Shown here: piece by piece, positions 12,480-25,400 of the stretch | How positions within the stretch are numbered: position 1 is the stretch's first letter | Layout: every line of letters begins with the position of its first letter | Assembly: GCF_029227915.1 (NCBI RefSeq) | Contig: NC_079880.1 | Location: 27,833,501 to 27,897,500 of the forward strand | Source of the DNA: Hydractinia symbiolongicarpus | Taxonomy: Eukaryota; Cnidaria; Hydrozoa; Anthoathecata; Hydractiniidae | Length of the DNA: 64,000 nucleotides | Reading direction: 5' to 3' | The notes under the pieces: model-generated | What the model saw: only the letters and a program-made list of their open reading frames with translations | Told to the model about the DNA's origin: nothing | Databases searched by the model: none | Made by a program: the position numbers and the translations under genes

Positions 12480-15450
12480 TTAGTGGTGAAAAAAAAATTT
12501 AAAAAATCGTTCGGGAAATGAGTTTACTCCCTGGGTACTTTCTTTGTATACTTTTGACTATACGGGCCGAGTCCGGGATTTACGGTAAATCGCAGGTTTT
12601 CGTTTGCCGGCGATTAAACTTCTTTTATTCAGCGTCTCATCAAAAATGAAAATATTTTTGAAAACTACAAGTCTCATGCGTTTTAGTGGTGAAAAAATAA
12701 ATTAAAAAATCGTTCGGGAAATGAGTTTACTTCCTGGGTACTTTCTTTGTATACTTTTGACTATACGAGCCAAGCCCGGGATTTACGGGAAGTCGTGGGT
12801 TTTCGTTTGCCGGCGATTAAACTTTTTTTATTCAGCGTCTCATCAAAAATGAAAACATTTTTAAAAACTACAAGTCTCATGGGCTTTAGTGGTGAAATAA
12901 TAATTTAAAAAATCGTTCGGGAAATGAGTTTACACCCTGGGTACTTTCTTTGTATACTTTTGACTATACGGGCCGAGTCCGGGATTTACCGGAAATCGCT
13001 GGTTTACGTTTGCCGGCGATTAAACTTCTTTTGTTCAGCGTCTCATCAAAAATGAAAACATTTTTAAAAACTACAAGTCTCATGCGTTTTAGTGGTGAAA
13101 AAATAATTTAAAAAATTGTTCGGGAAATGAGTTTACTCCCTGGGTACTTTCTTTGTATACTTTTGACTATGCGGGCCGAGTCCGGGGTTTACGGGAAATG
13201 GCGGATTTTCGTTTGCCGGCGATTAAACTTCTTTTATTCAGCGTCTCATCAAAAATGAAAACATATTTGAAAACTACAAGTCTCAAGCGTTTTAGTGGTG
13301 AAAAAAAAATTTAAAAAATCGTTCGGGAAATGAGTTTACTCCCTGGGTACTTTCTTTGTATACTTTTGACTATACGGGCCGAGTCCGGGATTTACGGTAA
13401 ATCGCAGGTTTTCGTTTGCCGGCGATTAAACTTCTTTTATTCAGCGTCTCATCAAAAATGAAAATATTTTTGAAAACTACAAGTCACATGCGTTTTAGTG
13501 GTGAAAAAATAAATTAAAAAATCGTTCGGGAAATGAGTTTACTTCCTGGGTACTTTCTTTGTATACTTTTGACTATACGAGCCAAGCCCGGGATTTACGT
13601 AAAATCGCGGGTTTTCGTTTGCCGGCGATTAAACTTTTTTTATTCAGCGTCTCATCAAAAATGAAAACATTTTTGAAAACTACAAGTCTCATGCGTTTTA
13701 GTGGTGAAATAAAAATTTAAAAAATCTTTCGGGAAATGAGTTTACACCCTCGGTACTTTCTTTGTAGACTTTTGCCTATACGGGCCGAGTCCGGGATTTA
13801 CGGGAAGTCGCGGGTTTTCGTTTGCCGGCGATTAAACTTCTTTTATTCAGCGTTTCATCAAAAATGAAAACATTTTTAAAAACTACAAGTCTCATGGGCT
13901 TTAGTGGTGAAATAATAATTTTAAAAATCGTTCGGGAAATGAGTTTACTTGCTGGGTACTTTCTTTGTATACTTTTGACTATACGGGCCAAGCCCGGGAT
14001 TTACGGGAAATCGCGGGATTTCGTTTGCCGGCGATTAAACCTCTTTCCTTAAGCGTCTCATCAAAAATGAAAACATTTTTGAAAACAACAAGTCTCATGC
14101 GTTTTAGTAGTAAAAAAAAAAAAATTAAAAAATCGTTCGGGAAATGAGTTTACTCCCTGGGTAATTTCTTTGTATACTTTTGACTATACGGGCCGAGTCC
14201 GGGATTTACGGGAAGTTGCGGGTTTTCGTTTGCCGGCGATTAAACTTCTTTTATTGAGCGTCTCATCAAAAATGAAAACATTTTTAAAAACTACAAGTCT
14301 CATGGGCTTTAGTGGTGAAATATTAATTTAAAAAATCGTTCGGGAAATGAGTTTACACCCTGGGTACTTTCTTTGTATACTTTTGACTATGCGGGCCGAG
14401 TCCGGGGTTTACCGGAAATGGCGGGTTTTCGTTTGCCGGCGATTAAACTTCTTTTATTCAGCGTCTCATCAAAAATGAAAACATATTTGAAAACTACAAG
14501 TCTCAAGCGTTTTAGTGGTGAAAAAAAAATTTAAAAAATCGTTCGGGAAATGAGTTTACTCCCTGGCTACTTTCTTTGTATACTTTTGACTATACGGGCC
14601 GAGTCCGGGATTTACGGTAAATCGCAGGTTTTCGTTTGCCGGCGATTAAACTTCTTTTATTCAGCGTCTCATCAAAAATGAAAATATTTTTGAAAACTAC
14701 AAGTCTCATGCGTTTTAGTGGTGAAAAAATAAATTAAAAAATCGTTCGGGAAATGAGTTTACTTCCTGGGTACTTTCTTTGTATACTTTTGACTATACGA
14801 GCCAAGCCCGGGATTTACGGGAAGTCGCGGGTTTTCGTTTGCCGGCGATTAAACTTTTTTTATTCAGCGTCTCATCAAAAATGAAAACAATTTTGAAAAC
14901 TACAAGTCTCATGGGCTTTAGTGGTGAAATAATAATTTAAAAAATCGTTCGGGAAATGAGTTTACACCCTGGGTACTTACTTTCTATACTTTTGACTATA
15001 CGGGCCGAGTCCGGGATTTACGGGAAGTCGCGGGTTTTCGTTTGCCGGCGATTAAACTTCTTCTTTTCAGCGTCTCATCAAAAATGAAAACATTTTTAAA
15101 AACTACAAGTCTCATGGGCTTTAGTGGTGAAATAATAATTTAAAAAATCGTTCGGGAAATGAGTTTACACCCTGGGTACTTTCTTTGTATACTTTTGACT
15201 ATACGGGCCGAGTCCTGGATTTACCGGAAATCGCTGGTTTACGTTTGCCGGCGATTAAACTTCTTTTGTTCAGCGTCTCATCAAAAATGAAAACATTTTT
15301 AAAAACTACAAGTCTCATGCGTTTTAGTGGTGAAAAAATAATTTAAAAAATTGTTCGGGAAATGAGTTTACTCCCTGGGTACTTTCTTTGTATACTTTTG
15401 ACTATGCGGGCCGAGTCCGGGGTTTACGGGAAATGGCGGATTTTCGTTTG
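12480..15450. repeat. About 3-kb satellite block, copy 1 (partner 18.0-20.9 kb)
   Basis: This block matches about 18000-20940 at an offset of 5482-5483 bp (27 monomers). Shared private variants are TTTGTAGACTTTTGCC (13768 and 19250), TTGCTGGGTAC, TTTTAGTAGTAAAAAAA, GTAATTTCTTTG, ACTTACTTTCTATAC (about 14975 and 20457) and GAGTCCTGGATTTACCGG (about 15210 and 20690). The match breaks after about 15460, where this copy reads AAACTTGTTTTATTC and GGGCTTTAGAGG. Confidence 0.8.
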
Positions 15451-15598
15451 CCGGCGATTAAACTTGTTTTATTCAGCGTCTCATCAAAAATGAAAACATT
15501 TTTAAAAACTACAAGTCTCATGGGCTTTAGAGGTGAAATAATAATTTAAAAAAAATCGTTCGGGAAATGAGTTTACACCCTGGGTACTTTCTTTGTAT

Positions 15599-18500
15599 AC
15601 TTTTTACTATACGGCCGAGTCCGGGATTTACGGGAAGTCGCGGGTTTTCGTTTGCCGGCGATTAAACTTCTTTTATTTAGCGTCTCATCAAAAATGAGAA
15701 CATTTTTAAAAACTACAAGTCTCATGAGCTTTAGTGGTGAAATAATAATTTAAAAGGTCGTTCGGGAAATGAGTTTACTCCCTGGGTACTTTCTTTGTAT
15801 ACTTTTGACTATACGGGCCGAGTCCGGGATTTACGGGAAGTTGCGGGTTTTCGTTTGCCGGCGATTAAACTTCTTTTATTCAGCGTCTCATCAAAAATGA
15901 AAACATTTTTAAAAACTACAAGTCTCATGGGCTTTAGTGGTGAAATATTAATTTAAAAAATCGTTCGGGAAATGAGTTTACACCCTGGGTACTTTCTTTG
16001 TATACTTTTGACTATGCGGGCCGAGTCCGGGGTTTACGGGAAATGGCGGGTTTTCGTTTGCCGGCGATTAAACTTCTTTTATTCAGCGTCTCATCAAAAA
16101 TGAAAACATATTTGAAAACTACAAGTCTCAAGCGTTTTAGTGGTGAAAAAAAAATTTAAAAAATCGTTCGGGAAATGAGTTTACTCCCTGGGTACTTTCT
16201 TTGTATACTTTTGACTATACGGGCCGAGTCCGGGATTTACGGTAAATCGCAGGTTTTCGTTTGCCGGCGATTAAACTTCTTTTATTCAGCGTCTCATCAA
16301 AAATGAAAATATTTTTGAAAACTACAAGTCTCATGCGTTTTAGTGGTGAAAAAATAAATTAAAAAATCGTTCGGGAAATGAGTTTACTTCCTGGGTACTT
16401 TCTTTGTATACTTTTGACTATACGAGCCAAGCCCGGGATTTACGGGAAGTCGCGGGTTTTCGTTTGCCGGCGATTAAACTTTTTTTATTCAGCGTCTCAT
16501 CAAAAATGAAAACATTTTTAAAAACTACAAGTCTCATGGGCTTTAGTGGTGAAATAATAATTTAAAAAATCGTTCGGGAAATGAGTTTACACCCTGGGTA
16601 CTTTCTTTGTATACTTTTGACTATACGGGCCGAGTCCGGGATTTACCGGAAATCGCTGGTTTACGTTTGCCGGCGATTAAACTTCTTTTGTTCAGCGTCT
16701 CATCAAAAATGAAAACATTTTTAAAAACTACAAGTCTCATGCGTTTTAGTGGTGAAAAAATAATTTAAAAAATTGTTCGGGAAATGAGTTTACTCCCTGG
16801 GTACTTTCTTTGTATACTTTTGACTATGCGGGCCGAGTCCGGGGTTTACGGGAAATGGCGGATTTTCGTTTGCCGGCGATTAAACTTCTTTTATTCAGCG
16901 TCTCATCAAAAATGAAAACATATTTGAAAACTACAAGTCTCAAGCGTTTTAGTGGTGAAAAAAAAATTTAAAAAATCGTTCGGGAAATGAGTTTACTCCC
17001 TGGGTACTTTCTTTGTATACTTTTGACTATACGGGCCGAGTCCGGGATTTACGGTAAATCGCAGGTTTTCGTTTGCCGGCGATTAAACTTCTTTTATTCA
17101 GCGTCTCATCAAAAATGAAAATATTTTTGAAAACTACAAGTCTCATGCGTTTTAGTGGTGAAAAAATAAATTAAAAAATCGTTCGGGAAATGAGTTTACT
17201 TCCTGGGTACTTTCTTTGTATACTTTTGACTATACGAGCCAAGCCCGGGATTTACGTGAAATCGCGGGTTTTCGTTTGCCGGCGATTAAACTTTTTTTAT
17301 TCAGCGTCTCATCAAAAATGAAAACATTTTTGAAAACTACAAGTCTCATGCGTTTTAGTGGTGAAATAAAAATTTAAAAAATCTTTCGGGAAATGAGTTT
17401 ACACCCTGGGTACTTTCTTTGTATACTTTTTACTATACGGCCGAGTCCGGGATTTACGGGAAGTCGCGGGTTTTCGTTTGCCGGCGATTAAACTTCTTTT
17501 ATTTAGCGTCTCATCAAAAATGAGAACATTTTTAAAAACTACAAGTCTCATGAGCTTTAGTGGTGAAATAATAATTTAAAAGGTCGTTCGGGAAATGAGT
17601 TTACTCCCTGGGTACTTTCTTTGTATACTTTTGACTATACGGGCCGAGTCCGGGATTTACGGGAAGTTGCGGGTTTTCGTTTGCCGGCGATTAAACTTCT
17701 TTTATTCAGCGTCTCATCAAAAATGAAAACATTTTTAAAAACTACAAGTCTCATGGGCTTTAGTGGTGAAATATTAATTTAAAAAATCGTTCGGGAAATG
17801 AGTTTACACCCTGGGTACTTTCTTTGTATACTTTTGACTATGCGGGCCGAGTCCGGGGTTTACGGGAAATGGCGGGTTTTCGTTTGCCGGCGATTAAACT
17901 TCTTTTATTCAGCGTCTCATCAAAAATGAAAACATATTTGAAAACTACAAGTCTCAAGCGTTTTAGTGGTGAAAAAAAAATTTAAAAAATCGTTCGGGAA
18001 ATGAGTTTACTCCCTGGGTACTTTCTTTGTATACTTTTGACTATACGGGCCGAGTCCGGGATTTACGGTAAATCGCAGGTTTTCGTTTGCCGGCGATTAA
18101 ACTTCTTTTATTCAGCGTCTCATCAAAAATGAAAATATTTTTGAAAACTACAAGTCTCATGCGTTTTAGTGGTGAAAAAATAAATTAAAAAATCGTTCGG
18201 GAAATGAGTTTACTTCCTGGGTACTTTCTTTGTATACTTTTGACTATACGAGCCAAGCCCGGGATTTACGGGAAGTCGCGGGTTTTCGTTTGCCGGCGAT
18301 TAAACTTTTTTTATTCAGCGTCTCATCAAAAATGAAAACATTTTTAAAAACTACAAGTCTCATGGGCTTTAGTGGTGAAATAATAATTTAAAAAATCGTT
18401 CGGGAAATGAGTTTACACCCTGGGTACTTTCTTTGTATACTTTTGACTATACGGGCCGAGTCCGGGATTTACCGGAAATCGCTGGTTTACGTTTGCCGGC

Positions 18501-19240
18501 GATTAAACTTCTTTTGTTCAGCGTCTCATCAAAAATGAAAACATTTTTAAAAACTACAAGTCTCATGCGTTTTAGTGGTGAAAAAATAATTTAAAAAATT
18601 GTTCGGGAAATGAGTTTACTCCCTGGGTACTTTCTTTGTATACTTTTGACTATGCGGGCCGAGTCCGGGGTTTACGGGAAATGGCGGATTTTCGTTTGCC
18701 GGCGATTAAACTTCTTTTATTCAGCGTCTCATCAAAAATGAAAACATATTTGAAAACTACAAGTCTCAAGCGTTTTAGTGGTGAAAAAAAAATTTAAAAA
18801 ATCGTTCGGGAAATGAGTTTACTCCCTGGGTACTTTCTTTGTATACTTTTGACTATACGGGCCGAGTCCGGGATTTACGGTAAATCGCAGGTTTTCGTTT
18901 GCCGGCGATTAAACTTCTTTTATTCAGCGTCTCATCAAAAATGAAAATATTTTTGAAAACTACAAGTCTCATGCGTTTTAGTGGTGAAAAAATAAATTAA
19001 AAAATCGTTCGGGAAATGAGTTTACTTCCTGGGTACTTTCTTTGTATACTTTTGACTATACGAGCCAAGCCCGGGATTTACGTGAAATCGCGGGTTTTCG
19101 TTTGCCGGCGATTAAACTTTTTTTATTCAGCGTCTCATCAAAAATGAAAACATTTTTGAAAACTACAAGTCTCATGCGTTTTATTGGTGAAATAAAAATT
19201 TAAAAAATCTTTCGGGAAATGAGTTTACACCCTCGGTACT
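15599..19240. repeat. Tandem pair of 1826-bp higher-order units (9-mer)
   Basis: 15599-17424 and 17425-19240 match at an offset of 1826 bp. Both start with TTTTTACTATACGGCCGAG, followed by CTTCTTTTATTTAGCG (15675 and 17501), AAAATGAGAACATT, TCATGAGCTTTAG, TAAAAGGTCGTTCGG (15752 and 17578), GAAATATTAATTTAAAA (15943 and 17770) and ACCGGAAATCGCTGG. They end with GAAATAAAAATTTAAAAAATC. Confidence 0.85.
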
Positions 19241-20940
19241 TTCTTTGTAGACTTTTGCCTATACGGGCCGAGTCCGGGATTTACGGGAAGTCGCGGGTTT
19301 TCGTTTGCCGGCGATTAAACTTCTTTTATTCAGCGTCTCATCAAAAATAAAAACATTTTTAAAAACTACAAGTCTCATGGGCTTTAGTGGTGAAATAATA
19401 ATTTTAAAAATCGTTCGGGAAATGAGTTTACTTGCTGGGTACTTTCTTTGTATACTTTTGACTATACGGGCCAAGCCCGGGATTTACGGGAAATCGCGGG
19501 ATTTCGTTTGCCGGCGATTAAACCTCTTTCCTTAAGCGTCTCATCAAAAATGAAAACATTTTTGAAAACAACAAGTCTCATGCGTTTTAGTAGTAAAAAA
19601 AAAAAATTAAAAAATCGTTCGGGAAATGAGTTTACTCCCTGGGTAATTTCTTTGTATACTTTTGACTATACGGGCCGAGTCCGGGATTTACGGGAAGTTG
19701 CGGGTTTTCGTTTGCCGGCGATTAAACTTCTTTTATTGAGCGTCTCATCAAAAATGAAAACATTTTTAAAAACTACAAGTCTCATGGGCTTTAGTGGTGA
19801 AATATTAATTTAAAAAATCGTTCGGGAAATGAGTTTACACCCTGGGTACTTTCTTTGTATACTTTTGACTATGCGGGCCGAGTCCGGGGTTTACGGGAAA
19901 TGGCGGGTTTTCGTTTGCCGGCGATTAAACTTCTTTTATTCAGCGTCTCATCAAAAATGAAAACATATTTGAAAACTACAAGTCTCAAGCGTTTCAGTGG
20001 TGAAAAAAAAATTTAAAAAATCGTTCGGGAAATGAGTTTACTCCCTGGGTACTTTCTTTGTATACTTTTGACTATACGGGCCGAGTCCGGGATTTACGGT
20101 AAATCGCAGGTTTTCGTTTGCCGGCGATTAAACTTCTTTTATTCAGCGTCTCATCAAAAATGAAAATATTTTTGAAAACTACAAGTCTCATGCGTTTTAG
20201 TGGTGAAAAAATAAATTAAAAAATCGTTCGGGAAATGAGTTTACTTCCTGGGTACTTTCTTTGTATACTTTTGACTATACGAGCCAAGCCCGGGATTTAC
20301 GGGAAGTCGCGGGTTTTCGTTTGCCGGCGATTAAACTTTTTTTATTCAGCGTCTCATCAAAAATGAAAACATTTTTGAAAACTACAAGTCTCATGGGCTT
20401 TAGTGGTGAAATAATAATTTAAAAAATCGTTCGGGAAATGAGTTTACACCCTGGGTACTTACTTTCTATACTTTTGACTATACGGGCCGAGTCTGGGATT
20501 TACGGGAAGTCGCGGGTTTTCGTTTGCCGGCGATTAAACTTCTTTTATTCAGCGTCTCATCAAAAATGAAAACATTTTTAAAAACTACAAGTCTCATGGG
20601 CTTTAGTGGTGAAATAATAATTTAAAAAATCGTTCGGGAAATGAGTTTACACCCTGGGTACTTTCTTTGTATACTTTTGACTATACGGGCCGAGTCCTGG
20701 ATTTACCGGAAATCGCTGGTTTACGTTTGCCGGCGATTAAACTTCTTTTGTTCAGCGTCTCATCAAAAATGAAAACATTTTTTAAAACTACAAGTCTCAT
20801 GCGTTTTAGTGGTGAAAAAATAATTTAAAAAATTGTTCGGGAAATGAGTTTACTCCCTGGGTACTTTCTTTGTATACTTTTGACTATGCGGGCCGAGTCC
20901 GGGGTTTACGGGAAATGGCGGATTTTCGTTTGCCGGCGAT
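18000..20940. repeat. About 3-kb satellite block, copy 2
   Basis: This is the partner of the block at 12480-15450 (offset about 5483 bp). The two copies carry the same rare-variant order over about 14 monomers, but each has private changes. This copy has CATCAAAAATAAAAACATT at about 19340, GTTTCAGTGG at about 19993 and GAGTCTGGGATTT at about 20490. It overlaps the end of the 9-mer pair at 15599-19240, so the 3-kb and 1.8-kb events are nested. Confidence 0.8.
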
Positions 20941-21898
20941 TAAACTTCTTTTATTCAGCGTCTCATCAAAAATGAAAACATATTTGAAAACTACAAGTCT
21001 CAAGCGTTTTAGTGGTGAAAAAAAAATTTAAAAAATCGTTCGGGAAATGAGTTTACTCCCTGGGTACTTTCTTTGTATACTTTTGACTATACGGGCCGAG
21101 TCCGGGATTTACGGTAAATCGCAGGTTTTCGTTTGCCGGCGATTAAACTTCTTTTATTCAGCGTCTCATCAAAAATGAAAATATTTTTGAAAACTACAAG
21201 TCTCATGCGTTTTAGTGGTGAAAAAATAAATTAAAAAATCGTTCGGGAAATGAGTTTACTTCCTGGGTACTTTCTTTGTATACTTTTGACTATACGAGCC
21301 AAGCCCGGGATTTACGTGAAATCGCGGGTTTTCGTTTGCCGGCGATTAAACTTCTTTTATTCAGCGTCTCATCAAAAATGAAAACATATTTGAAAACTAC
21401 AAGTCTCAAGCGTTTTAGTGGTGAAAAAAAAATTTAAAAAATCGTTCGGGAAATGAGTTTACTCCCTGGGTACTTTCTTTGTATACTTTTGACTATACGG
21501 GCCGAGTCCGGGATTTACGGTAAATCGCAGGTTTTCGTTTGCCGGCGATTAAACTTCTTTTATTCAGCGTCTCATCAAAAATGAAAATATTTTTGAAAAC
21601 TACAAGTCTCATGCGTTTTAGTGGTGAAAAAATAAATTAAAAAATCGTTCGGGAAATGAGTTTACTTCCTGGGTACTTTCTTTGTATACTTTTGACTATA
21701 CGAGCCAAGCCCGGGATTTACGTGAAATCGCGGGTTTTCGTTTGCCGGCGATTAAACTTTTTTTATTCAGCGTCTCATCAAAAATGAAAACATTTTTGAA
21801 AACTACAAGTCTCATGCGTTTTAGTGGTGAAATAAAAATTTAAAAAATCTTTCGGGAAATGAGTTTACACCCTCGGTACTTTCTTTGTAGACTTTTGC

Positions 21899-22320
21899 CT
21901 ATACGGGCCGAGTCCGGGATTTACGGGAAGTCGCTGGTTTTCGTTTGCCGGCGATTAAACTTCTTTTATTCAGCGTCTCATCAAAAATGAAAACATTTTT
22001 AAAAACTACAAGTCTCATGGGCTTTAGTGGTGAAATAATAATTTTAAAAATCGTTCGGGAAATGAGTTTACTTCCTGGGTACTTTCTTTGTATACTTTTG
22101 ACTATACGGGCCAAGCCCGGGATTTACGGGAAATCGCGGGATTTCGTTTGCCGGAGATTAAACCTCTTTCCTTAAGCGTCTCATCAAAAATGAAAACATT
22201 TTTGAAAACAACAAGTCTCATGCGTTTTAGTAGTAAAAAAAAAAAATTAAAAAATCGTTCGGGAAATGAGTTTACTCCCTGGGTAATTTCTTTGTATACT
22301 TTTGACTATACGGGCCGAGT
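21899..22320. repeat. Partial third copy of the TTTGTAGACTTTTGCC block
   Basis: The variant cluster seen at 13776 and 19259 (TTTGTAGACTTTTGCC, then CTTCCTTAAGCG, AAAACAACAAG, TTTTAGTAGTAAAAAA and GTAATTTCTTTG) recurs 2640 bp after the second copy (13 monomers). Related but less complete forms sit at about 1788-2210. After about 22320 this copy continues into other monomer types (CAGGATTTACGGGAAATCGCAGG). Confidence 0.7.
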
Positions 22321-22439
22321 CCAGGATTTACGGGAAATCGCAGGTTTTCGTTTGCCGGCGATTAAACTTCTTTTATTCAGCGTCTCATCAAAAATGAAAA
22401 CATTTTTGAAAACTACAAGTCTCATGCGTTTTAGTGGTG

Positions 22440-25400
22440 AAAAAATAAATTAAAAAATCGTTCGGGAAATGAGTTTACTTCCTGGGTACTTTCTTTGTAT
22501 ACTTTTGACTATACGAGCCAAGCCCGGGATTTACGGGAAATTGCGGGTTTTCGTTTGCCGGCGATTAAACTTCTTTTATTCAGCGTCTCATCAAAAATGA
22601 AAACATTTTTGAAAACTACAAGTCTTATGCGTTTTAGTGGTGAAAAAATAATTTAAAAAATCGTTCTGGAAATAAGTTTACTCACAGGGTACTTTCTTTG
22701 TATACATTCGACTATACGGGCCAAGCCCGGGATTTACGGGAAATCGCGGGTTTTCGTTTGCCGGCGATTAAACCTCTTTCATTAAGCGTCTCATCAAAAA
22801 TGAAAACATTTTTGAAAACTACACGTCTCATGCGTTTTAGTGGTGAAATAATAATTTAAAAAATCGTTCGGGAAATGAGTTTACTCCCTGGGTACTTTCT
22901 TTGTATACTTTTGACTATACGGGCCGAGTCCGGGATTTACGGGAAGTCGCGGGTTTTCGTTTGCCGGCGATTAAACTTCTTTTATTCAGCGTCTCATCAG
23001 AAATGAAAACATTTTTAAAAACTACAAGTCTCATGGGCTTTAGTGGTGAAATAATAATTTAAAAAATCGTTCGGGAAATGAGTTTACTCCCTGGGTACTT
23101 TCTTTGTATACTTTTGACTATACGGGCCGAGTCCGGATTTACGGAAAGGCGCGGGTTTTCGTTTGCCGGCGATTAAACTTCTTTTATTCAGCGTCTCATC
23201 AAAAGTGAAAACATTTTTAAAAACTACAAGTCTCAAGCGTTTTAGTGGTGAAAAAAAAAATTTAAAAAATCGCTCGGGAAATGAGTTTACTCCCTGGGTA
23301 CTTTCTTTGTATACATTCGACTATACGGGTCAAGCCCGGGATTTACGGGAAATCGCGGGATTTCGTTTGCCGGCGATTAAACCTCTTTCATTAAGCGTCT
23401 CATCAAAAATGAAAACATTTTTGAAAACTACAAGTCTCATGCGTTTTAGTGGTTAAAAATAAATTTAAAAAATCGTTCGGGAAATGAGTGTACTCCCTGG
23501 GTACTTTCTTTGTATACATTCGACTATACGGGTCAAGCCCGGGATTTACGGGAAATCGCGGGATTTCGTTTGCCGGCGATTAAACCTCTTTCATTAAGCG
23601 TCTCATCAAAAATGAAAACATTTTTGAAAACTACAAGTCTTATGCGTTTTAGTGGTGAAAAAATAATTTAAAAAATCGTTCTGGAAATGAGTTTACTCAC
23701 AGGGTACTTTCTTTGTATACATTCGACTATACGGGCCAAGCCCGGGATTTACGGGAAATCGCGGGATTTCGTTTGCCGGCGATTAAACCTCTTTCATTAA
23801 GCGTCTCATCAAAAATGAAAACATTTTTGAAAACTGCAAGTCTCATGCGTTTTAGTGGTGAAAAAATAATTTAAAAAATCGTTCTGGAAATAAGTTTACT
23901 CACAGGGTACTTTCTTTGTATACATTCGACTATACGGGCCAAGCCCGGGATTTACGGGAAATCGCGGGTTTTCGTTTGCCGGCGATTAAACCTCTTTCAT
24001 TAAGCGTCTCATCAAAAATGAAAACATTTTTGAAAACTACAAGTCTCATGCGTTTTAGTGGTGAAATAATAATTTAAAAAATCGCTCGGGAAATGAGTTT
24101 ACTCCCTGGGTACTTTCTTTGTATACATTCGACTATACGGGTCAAGCCCGGGATTTACGGGAAATCGCGGGATTTCGTTTGCCGGCGATTAAACCTCTTT
24201 CATTAAGCGTCTCATCAAAAATGAAAACATTTTTGAAAAATACAAGTCTCATGCGTTTTAGTGTTAAAAAAAAATTTAAAAAATCGTTCGGGAAATGAGT
24301 TTACTCCCTGGGTACTTTCTTTGTATACATTCGACTATACGGGTCAAGCCCGGGATTTACGGGAAATCGCGGGATTTCGTTTGCCGGCGATTAAACCTCT
24401 TTCATTAAGTGTCTCATCAAAAATGAAAACATTTTTGAAAACTACAAGTCTCATGCGTTTTAGTGGTGAAAAAATAATTTAAAAAATCGTTTTGGAAATG
24501 AGTTTACTCACAGGGTACTTTCTTTGTATACATTCGACTATACGGGCCAAGCCCGGGATTTACGGGAAATCGCGGGTTTTCGTTTGCCGGCGATTAAACT
24601 TCTTTTATTCAGCGTCTCATCAAAAATGAAAACATTTTTAAAAACTACAAGTCTCATGCGTTATAGTGGTGAAAAAATAATTTAAAAAATCGTTCTGGAA
24701 ATGAGTTTACTCATAGTGTACTTTCTTTGTATACATTCGACTATACGGGCCAAGCCCGGGATTTACGGGAAATTGCGGGATTTCGTTTGCCGGCGATTAA
24801 AACTCTTTCATTAAGCGTCTCATCAAAAATGAAAACATTTTTGAAAACTGTAAGTCTCATGCGTTTTAGTGGTGAAAAGATAATTTAAAAAATCTTTTAG
24901 AAATGAGTTTACTCACAGGGTACTTTCTTTGTATACATTCGACTATACGGGCCAAGCCCGGGATTTACGGGAAATCGCGGGTTTTCGTTTGCCGACGATT
25001 AAACCACTTTCATTAAGCGTCTCATCAAAAATGAAAACATTTCTGAAAACTACAAGTGTCATGCGTTTTAGTGGTGAAAAAATCATTTAAAAAATCGGTC
25101 GGGAAATGAGTTTACTCCCGGGGTACTTTCTTTGTATACTTTTGACTATACGGGCCGAGTCCGGATTTACGGGAAGTCGCGGGTTTTCGTTTGCCGGCGA
25201 TTAAACTTCTTTTATTCAGCGTCTCATCAAAAATGAAAACATTTTTAAAAACCACAAGTCTCAAGCGTTTTAGTGGTGAAAAAAAATTTAAAAAATCGTT
25301 TGGGAAATGAGTTTACTCCCTGGGTACTTCCTTTGTATACATTCGACTATACGGGCCAAGCCCGGGATTTACAGGAAATCGCGGGATTTCGTTTGCCGGC

